Below, piece after piece: positions 8,429 to 16,474 of a stretch of 64,000 nucleotides of DNA. The notes below the pieces were generated by a model, which was given only the letters and a program-made list of their open reading frames with translations, was not told the origin of the DNA and made no database searches. A program made the position numbers and the translations under genes. The stretch's first letter is position 1; every line of letters starts with the position of its first letter. Origin of the DNA: an uncultured Mediterraneibacter sp. (GTDB taxonomy: Bacteria; Bacillota; Clostridia; Lachnospirales; Lachnospiraceae); the NCBI GenBank assembly GCA_944383695.1, contig CALWQP010000006.1, positions 42,234-106,233 of the forward strand, written 5' to 3'.

Positions 8429-9121
8429 ATGCTCAAGGAAAATCTACAGGAAGTAGAAGAGAAGATACAGTCGGCGTGCCAGAGAGCAGGAAGAGATCGC
8501 AGTGAAGTCACGCTGGTCGCGGTCAGCAAGACAAAGCCGGCAGCAACGCTTCAGGAGGCATATGAGCTAGGCGTGCGTGTATTCGGAGAAAATAAAGTGC
8601 AGGAGATCCGGGAGAAATATGAAGTACTGCCAAAAGATATCGAATGGCATATGATTGGTCACCTTCAGACAAACAAAGTCAAATATATCGTTGACAAGGT
8701 GAGACTGATCCATTCAGTAGATTCTCTGCGTCTTGCGGAAGTGATAGAAAAAGAAGCGGAGAAACACAACAGGGGCGTGGACATCCTGCTGGAAGTAAAT
8801 GTGGCGGAGGAGGAGAGCAAATTCGGCTTGAAGACGGATGAAGTGCTTCCTCTGGCGGAAAGGATCACAGAGTTTTCTCATGTCAGACTGCGAGGGCTTA
8901 TGACAATTGCACCTTTTGTTGAAAATCCAGAAAAAAATCGCGCAATTTTCGCAAATTTACATAAATTATATGTTGACATTAAGGAAAAAAACATTGATAA
9001 TGGTACTGTGAGCATACTTTCTATGGGGATGACCAATGATTATGAGGTTGCGATTGAAGAGGGAGCCACCATGGTCCGGATCGGAACTGGTATCTTTGGT
9101 GCCAGGGATTACAGCATCTGA
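8429..9121 (+). CDS. yggS: PLP-binding homeostasis protein YggS/YlmE
   Basis: This is a pyridoxal-5'-phosphate-binding protein of the YggS/PROSC family. It has an alanine-racemase-like barrel fold without known catalysis and maintains PLP and amino-acid homeostasis. The PLP lysine lies in AVSKTKP (Lys34). The HMIGHLQTNK and GLMTIAPF motifs and the C-terminal SMGMTNDYEVAIEEGATMVRIG phosphate-binding region are typical. Length (230) is normal and the AAGGAGG site before the ATG is strong. It lies next to sepF, as ylmE does in Bacillus-type division clusters. Confidence 0.93.
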   Translation: MLKENLQEVEEKIQSACQRAGRDRSEVTLVAVSKTKPAATLQEAYELGVRVFGENKVQEIREKYEVLPKDIEWHMIGHLQTNKVKYIVDKVRLIHSVDSLRLAEVIEKEAEKHNRGVDILLEVNVAEEESKFGLKTDEVLPLAERITEFSHVRLRGLMTIAPFVENPEKNRAIFANLHKLYVDIKEKNIDNGTVSILSMGMTNDYEVAIEEGATMVRIGTGIFGARDYSI

Positions 9122-9197
9122 TGCAGATTTCCTGGAAGAAAGTATGAAATAAAAAGTTGCGCGCAGTGCACGGATGCGCAAGATAGGAGTGTAAAAA

Positions 9198-9749
9198 ATG
9201 GGTGTATTTGATAAATTTCTGGACATCATGAAATTGAATGACGATGATTATGATGACGATTTCTATGATGATGACGAGTATTTCGATGAGGAAGAGGATT
9301 ATGAAGAAAGGCCTCAGCGTCGTTCTCTGTTCGGAAAGAAAAATACAAAAGAAGATAATTTTGATGATTTTGATATGGAGGAAGAACAGAAGTTCCAGCC
9401 TTCTGCAAGCAATAAAGTAACACCGATGAGACATCCGGCTGCAAGGAAAAGCGGCAATAATATGGAAGTATGTGTCGTGAAACCGTCTTCTGTGGATGAT
9501 TCGAGAGAAATAACAGAGACGCTGCTCTCCGGGCGCACGGTCATTTTAAATCTTGAGGGCATGGATCTTGAGATCGCACAGCGCATCATTGATTTTATTT
9601 CCGGAGCTACTTTTGCGATCAGTGGAAATCTCCAGAAGATTTCAAATTACATATTCCTTGTCACGCCTACAAATGTGGATATTTCAGGCGATCTCCAGGA
9701 TCTGCTGGGCGGGTCCATGGAAACACCGAGCGTGAGAGGAAGATATTGA
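9198..9749 (+). CDS. sepF: Cell division protein SepF
   Basis: SepF is a membrane-binding division protein that anchors FtsZ to the membrane and acts alongside FtsA. The 183-residue protein has the expected layout: a short N-terminal amphipathic helix (MGVFDKFLDIMKL), a long acidic Asp/Glu-rich linker (about 14-55), then the compact SepF core (about 85-170) with VCVVKPSSVDD and LNLEGMDLEIAQRIIDF. It lies between yggS and ylmH in the standard order. No divIVA follows, consistent with the Min system being MinE-based. Confidence 0.94.
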   Translation: MGVFDKFLDIMKLNDDDYDDDFYDDDEYFDEEEDYEERPQRRSLFGKKNTKEDNFDDFDMEEEQKFQPSASNKVTPMRHPAARKSGNNMEVCVVKPSSVDDSREITETLLSGRTVILNLEGMDLEIAQRIIDFISGATFAISGNLQKISNYIFLVTPTNVDISGDLQDLLGGSMETPSVRGRY

Positions 9750-9755
9750 TCTGTT

Positions 9756-10556
9756 ATGCAGGAAATGAACAGTGAGAAAGATATCCTGCTCCTCGAAAAA
9801 CGTTTCGTTGAGCTTTCCAGAACAGCATACCAGAGGGATATCATAACCTATTCTGATTTTCTTAATCTGAATGAACAGAATATTTTACATACGCTGCCGA
9901 AAGACAGATTGTTTACCCGATTTGTGTCTTTTGGCGGGTATGGCATGGCAGAGCGTCAGATGGCTGCATTTATCCCTGATGCTCTTTATTTGCGTTGGGG
10001 AAAAAAGAATCTGAATCCAGAGGAGATTTCCTATCCTTTCTGCGTTTTGAAGATATCGCCGCTCAACAAAAAATTCGCAGAGGACCTGAATCACCGCGAT
10101 TATCTGGGGGCGGTCCTTAATCTTGGTATTGAACGCTCCAGGACAGGCGACATCCTGGTCGAGGGAGAAAACGCGCTTCTCTTTGCACACAGGGATATGG
10201 CAGAAATGATCTGCCATGAACTTACCCGGGTTCGGCATACATCAGTACGTACTGATGTGATTTCCATCAGCGGGATAGATTATATGCCTGCCTGCGAAGA
10301 AATTAAAGGGACTGTCGCGTCTGTCAGGCTGGATAGTCTGCTCGCGCTTGCGTTCTCTTCATCCCGGACGCGTCTTACCGGGCTGATCGAGGGTGCAAAA
10401 GTCTATGTAAACGGACGTCTTATCACCAGCAACGGCTACCAGCCTGCTGAAGGAGATGTGGTATCTGTACGTGGTATGGGGAAATTCCGTTTTGACAGCG
10501 CCGGAGTCCGTACGCGGAAAAACAGGATCATGGTCGTGATCCGCAAATATGTGTGA
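9756..10556 (+). CDS. ylmH: S4-domain RNA-binding protein YlmH
   Basis: YlmH is an RNA-binding protein of the division-cluster neighbourhood, linked in Firmicutes to ribosome quality control through its S4 domain. The 266-residue protein has an N-terminal YlmH-specific domain (about 1-180) and a C-terminal S4 domain (about 185-250) with RLDSLLALAFSSSRTRLTGLIEGAKVYVNG. The ATG lies 6 bp after the sepF stop; a second in-frame ATG 9 bp further on is an alternative start. Context and domain layout agree. Confidence 0.9.
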   Translation: MQEMNSEKDILLLEKRFVELSRTAYQRDIITYSDFLNLNEQNILHTLPKDRLFTRFVSFGGYGMAERQMAAFIPDALYLRWGKKNLNPEEISYPFCVLKISPLNKKFAEDLNHRDYLGAVLNLGIERSRTGDILVEGENALLFAHRDMAEMICHELTRVRHTSVRTDVISISGIDYMPACEEIKGTVASVRLDSLLALAFSSSRTRLTGLIEGAKVYVNGRLITSNGYQPAEGDVVSVRGMGKFRFDSAGVRTRKNRIMVVIRKYV

Positions 10557-10624
10557 TGTCAGAAGCATCACGTCAAAAGTCAGGCCTGAAGAACGATACT
10601 TATGCTAAGGATGGATGAACAGAT

Positions 10625-11161
10625 ATGAGAGACAGGAAAAATGGCAGAATAACGATATCAGGAGCGAGCTGCATACTTGCCCTTATTGGATTTGCGGCAG
10701 CGCTTTTTTTCGATCAGTTTACAAAATATCTGGCGGTGTCCCGCCTGAAAGACCAGCAGCCCTTTGTTTTGATCGATGGTGTATTTGAATTCCGATATCT
10801 TGAGAACCGGGGCGCTGCTTTCGGGATGATGCAGGATATGCAGTATCTTCTGGCAGGCGGGGCGCTGCTCATCTGCGGTGTGATCGCATTTTTATATCTG
10901 CGCATGCCTGAACGGCGCAGGTACATTCCTCTTCGCATCTGTGCCGTACTTTTGTGCGCGGGTGCCATAGGAAATATGACAGACCGTATACGTTTTCATT
11001 ATGTGATTGACTTCTTGTATTTCCGTCTGATCGATTTCCCGATCTTTAATGTGGCGGATTGTTATGTCGTCGTCTCTTGTATTGTATTTGTACTGCTTAT
11101 CCTGTTCTATTACAGAGAGGAAGATGATTTCAGCTTCCTGGCAGGAAAAAAGGAAGGTTAA
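10625..11161 (+). CDS. lspA: Lipoprotein signal peptidase II
   Basis: LspA is the membrane aspartyl protease that removes signal peptides from diacylated prolipoproteins. The 178-residue protein has four hydrophobic helices. Both catalytic aspartates are in their signature motifs: GNMTDRI (Asp120) and FNVADC (Asp145). The first helix carries the typical FDQFTKYL. The C-terminus is a charged tail. It lies directly before rluD, as in most Firmicutes. At least two substrates in this window, the class D beta-lactamase and the TRAP solute-binding protein, have lipobox cysteines. Confidence 0.95.
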   Translation: MRDRKNGRITISGASCILALIGFAAALFFDQFTKYLAVSRLKDQQPFVLIDGVFEFRYLENRGAAFGMMQDMQYLLAGGALLICGVIAFLYLRMPERRRYIPLRICAVLLCAGAIGNMTDRIRFHYVIDFLYFRLIDFPIFNVADCYVVVSCIVFVLLILFYYREEDDFSFLAGKKEG

Positions 11162-11165
11162 AATA

Positions 11166-12083
11166 ATGGAAGAGCTACATCTTACAGCCGCACATTCAGG
11201 GGAAAGGATAGACAGGTTTCTGAGCACAGACCTGGAGGACCTTTCCCGTTCTTATATCCAGAAGCTTTTGAAAGAGGGAGCTGTCCTGGTGAACGGAAAA
11301 GCCGTAAAGACAAGTTATAAACTAAACGCCGGTGATGAGATCCTGGTCCGTATTCCAGATCCTGAGCCCATGGATATCCTTCCGGAAGATATTCCTCTGG
11401 ATATCCTTTATGAAGATGAGGACATCCTTGTGATCAACAAACCAAAGGGCATGGTGGTTCATCCGTCTCCTGGCCATTACAGCCATACACTTGTAAATGC
11501 GGTACTTTATCACTGCGGAGGGCGTCTTTCCGGTATCAACGGCGTGCTGCGCCCAGGGATTGTGCACCGGATCGATATGGACACAACAGGTTCGCTTTTG
11601 ATCTGTAAAAATGACCATGCCCATCAGATTCTTGCCGATGAGCTGAAAGCACATCATATTACACGGAGATATCATGCAGTTGTGCATGGTAATCTGAAAG
11701 ACGATGCCGGCACAGTGAACGCACCTATCGGGCGCCACCCGGTTGACCGCAAAAAAATGAGCACAAAAGCGCCAAACGGCAGGTCTGCAGTCACGCATTA
11801 CCGCGTCCTGGAGCGGTTTGGGAATTATACTTATATAGAGTGCGAACTTGAAACCGGACGTACCCACCAGATCCGCGTCCATATGTCAAGTATCGGCCAT
11901 CCCATCCTGGGAGATGCCGTATATGGCCCGGCAAAATGTCCGTTTAAACTGGAAGGGCAGACACTGCATGCGAAAATCCTGGGGATCGTGCATCCTGTAA
12001 CTGGGAAATATATGGAGTTCGACGCACCCCTTCCGGAATATTTTGAAACGCTCTTGAAACGGCTTCGCAGTGCGTCAGCGTAG
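11166..12083 (+). CDS. rluD: RluD-type 23S rRNA pseudouridine synthase
   Basis: This RluA-family pseudouridine synthase has an N-terminal S4 RNA-binding domain (about 10-75) and a catalytic domain. The 305-residue protein has the motif II aspartate in HRIDMDTTGSL, a slight variant of the usual HRLDRDTSGL, plus GRTHQIRVHM. The ATG 4 bp after the lspA stop is preferred over in-frame starts inside lspA because it gives a normal-length protein and fits the coupled arrangement. Target positions cannot be read from sequence; RluD is the best positional match. Confidence 0.87.
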   Translation: MEELHLTAAHSGERIDRFLSTDLEDLSRSYIQKLLKEGAVLVNGKAVKTSYKLNAGDEILVRIPDPEPMDILPEDIPLDILYEDEDILVINKPKGMVVHPSPGHYSHTLVNAVLYHCGGRLSGINGVLRPGIVHRIDMDTTGSLLICKNDHAHQILADELKAHHITRRYHAVVHGNLKDDAGTVNAPIGRHPVDRKKMSTKAPNGRSAVTHYRVLERFGNYTYIECELETGRTHQIRVHMSSIGHPILGDAVYGPAKCPFKLEGQTLHAKILGIVHPVTGKYMEFDAPLPEYFETLLKRLRSASA

Positions 12084-12115
12084 GATAAAAGAAAGTAAAA
12101 ATTTATAATTTTAGA

Positions 12116-12144
12116 TTGTAATACATTCAGAATTTAGCTATAAT
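12116..12144 (+). promoter_or_regulatory. Sigma-A promoter of the cytidylate-kinase-like gene
   Basis: TTGTAA (12116-12121), a 17-bp spacer and a perfect TATAAT (12139-12144) lie 80 bp before the ATG of the next gene. Confidence 0.7.
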
Positions 12145-12223
12145 AGTCATATAAGATGTGATCAGATACATAAATTTTATGCAAAATCACAAATCTATAT
12201 GACGTAAAGGAGAGTGGCTCATC

Positions 12224-12871
12224 ATGAAAACAAATACGATCATCACTATTGGAAGAGAATTCGGAAGTGCAGGGCGGGAGATCGGCTACAAGGTGGCGGA
12301 AGCGTTTGACATTAAATTGTATGATAAAGAAATGCTTGCGCGTGCAGCCAAAGAGAGTGGTATCTGCGAAGAAATCTTTCACTCCCATGATGAGAAACCG
12401 ACAAACAGTTTTCTGTATTCCCTTGTAATGGATACATATTCGATGGGATATTCAGGAAGCACATACACAGATATGCCGATCAATCACAAAGTGTTTCTTG
12501 CTCAGTTTGATGCGATCAAAAAGATTGCTGATGAAGGTCCATGTATACTTGTTGGTCGTTGTGCTGATTATGCATTGGAATCCTACAAGAACGTGGTCAG
12601 CGTATTTATCCATGCAGATATGCAGGCCCGCATCCGCAGGATTGCAAGAATCTACAATCTGACAGACGCAAAGGCCAAGGATATGATTGTAAAGACCGAT
12701 AAAAAACGAGCAAGCTATTACAATTACTACACGAATAAAAAATGGTCGGACGCCAAGAGCTATGAGTTATGCCTGACCAGCTCTGAGCTTGGTATCGAGG
12801 GTACGGCAAAGGCGATCATTGATTATGTGAATCTTAAGGAGAGCATCAAACGAGAAGAACGTCAGATATGA
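12224..12871 (+). CDS. Cytidylate kinase-like family protein (paralogue 1)
   Basis: The 215-residue protein belongs to the cytidylate-kinase-like family of P-loop nucleotide-binding proteins. The N-terminal loop reads GREFGSAGREIG, so the Walker A lysine of true nucleoside monophosphate kinases is replaced. The region VGRCADYAL and the lid-like KTDKKRASYYNYYTNKKW follow. A close paralogue lies at 39584-40219 with the same motifs in the same order. Unlike genuine Cmk it is not next to ispH or rpsA. Substrate unknown. It has its own promoter and GGAGA ribosome-binding site and is monocistronic. Confidence 0.8.
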   Translation: MKTNTIITIGREFGSAGREIGYKVAEAFDIKLYDKEMLARAAKESGICEEIFHSHDEKPTNSFLYSLVMDTYSMGYSGSTYTDMPINHKVFLAQFDAIKKIADEGPCILVGRCADYALESYKNVVSVFIHADMQARIRRIARIYNLTDAKAKDMIVKTDKKRASYYNYYTNKKWSDAKSYELCLTSSELGIEGTAKAIIDYVNLKESIKREERQI

Positions 12872-12899
12872 TCTGCGTCTCCCTGAAAAATAAGCTCAT

Positions 12900-13985
12900 C
12901 TACACATCGCGCAGTTTAACAGCCCCGGCTGCCAGTCTGCGCCGGTTCTCATCAATGGCAGCATAGTGCTTTTTCGTCGTATTGACGTCTTTGTGTCCGA
13001 GCACATCTGCCACAAGGTAAATATCGCCCGTCTCTTTGTAAAGCGCTGTGCCATATGTGCTTCTAAGCTTATGCGGGGTGATTTTTTTATTAGGAGTCAC
13101 CTCGCGGGCATATTTCCTTACCATATTTTCAACAGCCTGAACGCCCATGCGCCTGCGCTGGGTGGAGAGGAAGAGAGCGTTCTCATGTCCCGGGAGAGGA
13201 ACCGTTGTCTTTCTCGTTGTGTAAAGATAGGATTTAAGGGCATTTTCCACCTCTTCGCCAAAATAGACGACCATCTCATTACCGCCTTTTCGGGTCACTT
13301 TAATGCCGTTATTTTTGAAGTCAACATCCTGAATGTCAAGACCCACACATTCGGACACGCGGATTCCGGTCCCGAGAAGGAGAGTAAGGATTGCCAGGTC
13401 ACGGTTCTTTGTCTTTTCAAAATATGCTTTGCGCTGTCCTGTGAGATTGTCTCCGCCGTGATCTACATAGTCCAGCAGTTTTGCAACTTCATCCGCATCA
13501 AGACGGATGATCGCTTTTTCGTGAAGTTTCGGCATGTCGACAAGTAGGGTCGGATTTTTTGAAATTGCCTGTCTTTTGTAATAATATCCATAGAAACTGC
13601 GAAGCGCTGACATCTTGCGCGCAAGCCCTTTTTCCGTGTTTGTGATCTGTTTATTGTCCTCATTTTCATATACCTTAAGGTATTCCTGATATTCTTCGAT
13701 ATCAACAGGTTCCAGCTTCTCAAGGTCAGACAGGGTAAACTGATCCATTGTATAGTCTTTGTATACAGGATTGTTCTCCATAAGGAAATGAAAGAAAACA
13801 CGGATATCGTAAGCGTAAGAAATCCGCGTCCTCGCTGAAGTCGTCGGTTCGACTGCACGGAAATAATCTCTGGCAAAAGGCGGCAGAGTTTTTAAGATTG
13901 CCCGAAGGCGCAAGGTGTTATCAACATATTTCTGCTCATGATAGGATTTTGTCTCTTTTATATTATTTACATTTGATATCCCCAT
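12900..13985 (-). CDS. Tyrosine recombinase, XerS-like
   Basis: This is a site-specific recombinase of the tyrosine/Xer family. The 361-residue protein has an N-terminal core-binding domain (about 20-145) and a catalytic domain with the full set of residues: Arg209 (GTGIRVSE), Lys233 (TRKGG), His305 and Arg308 (TPHKLRST), His331 (LGHKD) and nucleophile Tyr341. Length and overall pattern resemble the single-recombinase XerS of streptococci more than XerC or XerD. It stands alone with its own promoter beside the SOS locus, with no excisionase or cargo genes. A housekeeping role in chromosome-dimer resolution is plausible, but no dif site was identified in the adjacent DNA. Confidence 0.85.
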   Translation of the reverse strand: MGISNVNNIKETKSYHEQKYVDNTLRLRAILKTLPPFARDYFRAVEPTTSARTRISYAYDIRVFFHFLMENNPVYKDYTMDQFTLSDLEKLEPVDIEEYQEYLKVYENEDNKQITNTEKGLARKMSALRSFYGYYYKRQAISKNPTLLVDMPKLHEKAIIRLDADEVAKLLDYVDHGGDNLTGQRKAYFEKTKNRDLAILTLLLGTGIRVSECVGLDIQDVDFKNNGIKVTRKGGNEMVVYFGEEVENALKSYLYTTRKTTVPLPGHENALFLSTQRRRMGVQAVENMVRKYAREVTPNKKITPHKLRSTYGTALYKETGDIYLVADVLGHKDVNTTKKHYAAIDENRRRLAAGAVKLRDV

Positions 13986-14044
13986 AATTTATATTGTCCC
14001 CTTATCTGTACGAATTTCCCTTGTTTTGAATGATATCTGCACGT

Positions 14045-14073
14045 ATTATAGCATGAATGTGTATTTCTGTCTA
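14045..14073 (-). promoter_or_regulatory. Sigma-A promoter of the tyrosine recombinase gene
   Basis: On the minus strand TAGACA (14073-14068), a 17-bp spacer and a perfect TATAAT (14050-14045) precede the recombinase start by about 60 bp. No SOS box overlaps it. Confidence 0.7.
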
Positions 14074-14122
14074 TATCTTTTGGAAAAATCAGTATTTGTC
14101 GTATAGATTGAAATTACGATAT

Positions 14123-14172
14123 AAGCAGCCGGAAACGCCTCTCCTTCTGAAGGATGACTGTTCCGGCTGCTT
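14123..14172 (-). terminator. Hairpin downstream of the yneA-like gene, probable terminator
   Basis: The arms AAGCAGCCGGAA (14123-14134) and TTCCGGCTGCTT (14161-14172) pair over 12 bp. A second small hairpin (TCCTT-CTG-AAGGA) sits inside the loop. The T-run on the minus strand is weak, so termination may be partial. Confidence 0.6.
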
Positions 14173-14277
14173 TGGAGTGTATATATCAATACATAGGGAT
14201 GTATATTGATACCTCTTTCAATCTATCCGATCAATATATGATTACTGTTTTATAAATTCTCTATCATTATCACTGTT

Positions 14278-14331
14278 TATCTGTATCATTGTATCATTAT
14301 ATATTTATCTTTATATATCTGTATCGTTGTA
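14278..14331. repeat. Short degenerate direct repeat at the 3' end of the yneA-like gene
   Basis: TATCTGTATCATTGTA (14278-14293) recurs as TATCTGTATCGTTGTA (14316-14331), 15 of 16 bases identical and 38 bp apart. The second copy lies in the last codons of the gene. The DNA between is AT-rich with further TATCATTAT copies, suggesting replication slippage. Confidence 0.5.
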
Positions 14332-14637
14332 CGCGATCACCAGATATTGACCTGCCTGGATGTCATCTGAATCAAGGTTATTCATATCTTTCAGCGCCTG
14401 GACATATTCCGGTACAGAATTATATTTTGATGTCATAGTTTCTTCTGCAATATCCCAGAGTGTGTCTCCCGGCTGGATTTTAATGCTTTTGTAATATGTA
14501 GATTGGTCTGATGTATTCTCATGGGCTGAAACAAAGAATGACCCGAATACCATGCAGCCAAATAATATCATAACAATACCTGTGCTTAATCTCCTGATAC
14601 GTTTTCTCATAGTCTGTTTTGAAGCTCTTATCCTCAT
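14311..14637 (-). CDS. YneA-like SOS cell-division inhibitor with LysM domain
   Basis: The 108-residue protein has an N-terminal membrane helix (about residues 20-38) after a basic stretch, and a C-terminal LysM domain (about 53-102) beginning KIQPGDTLWDIAEE. This is the layout of Bacillus YneA, which blocks division during the SOS response. The ATG at 14637 follows an AAAGGGGAG ribosome-binding site. The gene is divergent from lexA and its promoter region carries at least two good SOS boxes, which supports the assignment beyond sequence pattern alone. A longer in-frame start upstream would run through the operators and is rejected. Confidence 0.82.
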   Translation of the reverse strand: MRIRASKQTMRKRIRRLSTGIVMILFGCMVFGSFFVSAHENTSDQSTYYKSIKIQPGDTLWDIAEETMTSKYNSVPEYVQALKDMNNLDSDDIQAGQYLVIAYNDTDI

Positions 14638-14693
14638 AATTCTTCTCCCCTTTAGCGACACAAACATCCGTTCTGTATTTGTATTATACAATA

Positions 14694-14748
14694 CGAACAA
14701 ATGTTTGTCAATATGAAAATCGAACATATTTTCGTAAACAAATGTTTG
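14694..14748. promoter_or_regulatory. Cluster of LexA (SOS) boxes between lexA and the yneA-like gene
   Basis: Three Gram-positive SOS boxes are visible. CGAACAAATGTTTG (14694-14707) fits the consensus CGAACRNRYGTTYG. CGAACATATTTTCG (14721-14734) has one mismatch. TAAACAAATGTTTG (14735-14748) has two mismatches and abuts the second. The lexA -10 (TATAAT, 14772-14777) lies just downstream, so LexA would control both divergent genes and itself. A fourth, poor match lies at 14661-14674. Confidence 0.88.
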
Positions 14749-14803
14749 CTTTTTTCTTTTTGATATGCTACTATAATAAATAGAAAGATTATCGGAGGGA
14801 ATT

Positions 14804-15421
14804 ATGGCACAGGGTAAGATAAGCAAAAAACAGCAGGAAATACTCGAGTATATTAAGAATCAGATCCTTCAGAGGGGGTTTCCGCCGGCAGTGCGTGAAA
14901 TCTGTGAAGCTGTGAATTTAAAATCCACTTCTTCTGTTCACTCACATCTGGAGACGCTGGAGAAGAACGGCTATATCCGCCGTGATCCCACGAAACCCAG
15001 AGCAATCGAGATACTGGACGATACTTTTAATCTGACAAGGCGTGAGATGGTAAATGTTCCGATCATCGGACAGGTAGCTGCCGGACAGCCCATCCTCGCA
15101 GAGGAAAATATTGAGGATTACTTTCCTATTCCTGCAGAACGCATGCCGAACAAACAGACGTTTCTGCTGAAGGTAAAGGGCGAAAGTATGATCAATGCAG
15201 GGATTCTTGACGGAGATTATGTCCTTGTAGAACAGGAAGCCACTGCTTCTAATGGAGATATGGTCGTAGCTCTTATTGAGGATGGAGCTACTGTTAAGAC
15301 GTTTTATAAAGAAGAAGGGGTGTTCCGCCTCCAGCCGGAAAATAACTTTATGGAGCCGATCTTTGTGAAGGAAGTTTCCATTCTCGGGAAAGTGATCGGT
15401 GTGATGAGATTTTTCAGATAG
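14804..15421 (+). CDS. lexA: LexA repressor
   Basis: LexA represses the SOS regulon and cleaves itself when RecA is activated by DNA damage. The 205-residue protein has an N-terminal winged helix (about 1-65, with FPPAVREICEAVNLKSTSSVHSHL) and a C-terminal S24 peptidase domain. The self-cleavage site is Ala93-Gly94 in QVAAGQPIL, and the catalytic dyad is Ser128 (GESM) and Lys165 (ATVKTF). The ATG follows a GGAGGG site. The operators in its own promoter indicate autoregulation. Confidence 0.96.
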   Translation: MAQGKISKKQQEILEYIKNQILQRGFPPAVREICEAVNLKSTSSVHSHLETLEKNGYIRRDPTKPRAIEILDDTFNLTRREMVNVPIIGQVAAGQPILAEENIEDYFPIPAERMPNKQTFLLKVKGESMINAGILDGDYVLVEQEATASNGDMVVALIEDGATVKTFYKEEGVFRLQPENNFMEPIFVKEVSILGKVIGVMRFFR

Positions 15422-15445
15422 GCTGAAAGATTGAGAAAAGAATAC

Positions 15446-15490
15446 GGCATTGTCCATTACCAAATCCAAGGTGGGGACAATGCCTTTTTT
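15446..15490 (+). terminator. Intrinsic terminator of lexA
   Basis: GGCATTGTCC (15446-15455) pairs perfectly with GGACAATGCC (15475-15484) and is followed by six T residues. Confidence 0.88.
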
Positions 15491-15522
15491 CTCCTTAAAA
15501 CCACATACATTCTTTCACTATT

Positions 15523-15882
15523 TCACTGCTTTTCCAGCTCTTCCGCTGTAATATCTTTTCCGTCCTTCCAGATTCTCTCCAGATCATAGAACAGGCGGTT
15601 TTCTTTGTCGAATACGTGGACGATGATATCGCCAAAGTCAAGCAGCACCCAGCTTCCTGATGCCTGCCCTTCCCTCTGCCGCAGAGGGTATCCTGCTTTG
15701 TGAAGCTCCTCCTCCACGTTGTCAATGAGGGCGCTCACCTGGCTGTCGCTGTTTCCGTTGGCTATGATAAAGTAGTCAGCCAGTACGGAGATTCCTGTGA
15801 TATCAATGATCTTGACATCTTCGCCTTTCTTATCGATGAGCGCATTGTAAGCGATGCGCGCCATTTCTTTAGACTGGTCCAT
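15523..15882 (-). CDS. rsfS: Ribosomal silencing factor RsfS (Iojap family)
   Basis: RsfS binds ribosomal protein L14 (uL14) on the large subunit and blocks subunit joining during starvation. The 119-residue protein has the family core with DITGISVLADYFIIANGNSDSQVSALIDNVEEEL and GSWVLLDFGDIIVHVF. The ATG at 15882 is chosen because GAGGAGG lies just upstream; an in-frame start further upstream would overlap yqeK more. The order nadD-yqeK-rsfS is typical of Firmicutes and the three genes are tightly packed. Confidence 0.92.
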   Translation of the reverse strand: MDQSKEMARIAYNALIDKKGEDVKIIDITGISVLADYFIIANGNSDSQVSALIDNVEEELHKAGYPLRQREGQASGSWVLLDFGDIIVHVFDKENRLFYDLERIWKDGKDITAEELEKQ

Positions 15883-15895
15883 TTCAATCCTCCTC

Positions 15896-16468
15896 TTATC
15901 TTCTATTTTTATAAAATTCACAGGTGTTCACTGTCATTGGATCCACTGTTTTTCCGCTGCTGCTGAGATACTGCACTGTCTGTTCAGCAGACAGGTGCAC
16001 CGCCCGGTCGATATCCTGAAAGACAATGCCGCGTATTTCCGCAAGTCCCGGGATTTCTCTACGGTTCGGTTCAATATAATCTGCAATATAAATGATTTTT
16101 TCCAGCATGGTCATTCCCGGACGTCCGGTCGTATGGTAAGTGATGGCGTCAAGTGTTTCCCGGTCTGTGATGCCATATTCGTGCTCCGCAAGACAGGCCC
16201 CAAGCTTGGCGTGGATCAGAGCAGGCATATCAAGCTCTGAACTCGTCAGCTCTATGCCGTATTTTTCACAGAGTTTTATCTGCTCCCCGGGCGGAGCGAA
16301 TTTTCCGCAGTCATGGAGAAGCCCTGCGGTCAGCGCTTTCTCTATATCTTCGCCGTAACACATGGCGAGGGACGCAGCGGTATACATTACGCCGGTTGTG
16401 TGCTCATATCTGTCCTTTTTCAGCTTCTTTTTCAGTTCTTTTCTGATTGCTGCCAATTTCTCAGTCAA
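15896..16468 (-). CDS. yqeK: HD-domain phosphohydrolase YqeK
   Basis: YqeK proteins are HD-superfamily metal-dependent hydrolases; characterised members cleave Ap4A symmetrically. The 190-residue protein carries the metal ligands in EHTTGV (His of the first motif), LLHDCGKF (HD motif) and later His/Asp residues around HAKLG and YADYIE. The start is a TTG preceded by AAGGA at good spacing, 6 bp after the nadD stop. It lies between nadD and rsfS, its usual place. Confidence 0.9.
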   Translation of the reverse strand: MTEKLAAIRKELKKKLKKDRYEHTTGVMYTAASLAMCYGEDIEKALTAGLLHDCGKFAPPGEQIKLCEKYGIELTSSELDMPALIHAKLGACLAEHEYGITDRETLDAITYHTTGRPGMTMLEKIIYIADYIEPNRREIPGLAEIRGIVFQDIDRAVHLSAEQTVQYLSSSGKTVDPMTVNTCEFYKNRR

Positions 16469-16474
16469 TTTTAC

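Larger units (their letters stand above)
13986..14310. other. AT-rich intergenic region between the recombinase and the yneA-like gene
   Basis: This 325-bp gap holds the recombinase promoter (14045-14073), a long hairpin (14123-14172), an imperfect inverted repeat (TATCAATACA / TGTATATTGATA around 14185-14215) and degenerate direct repeats that run into the 3' end of the yneA-like gene. I see no coding sequence in it. Confidence 0.6.

Noticed and set aside
12966..13547. Long plus-strand frame opposite the recombinase
   Set aside because: It is antisense to a gene with all catalytic residues; no ribosome-binding site and no recognisable family.
12900..13985. Prophage or integrative element boundary
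   Set aside because: No excisionase, phage or conjugation genes, no tRNA target and no flanking attachment repeats were seen; the recombinase looks like a housekeeping gene.
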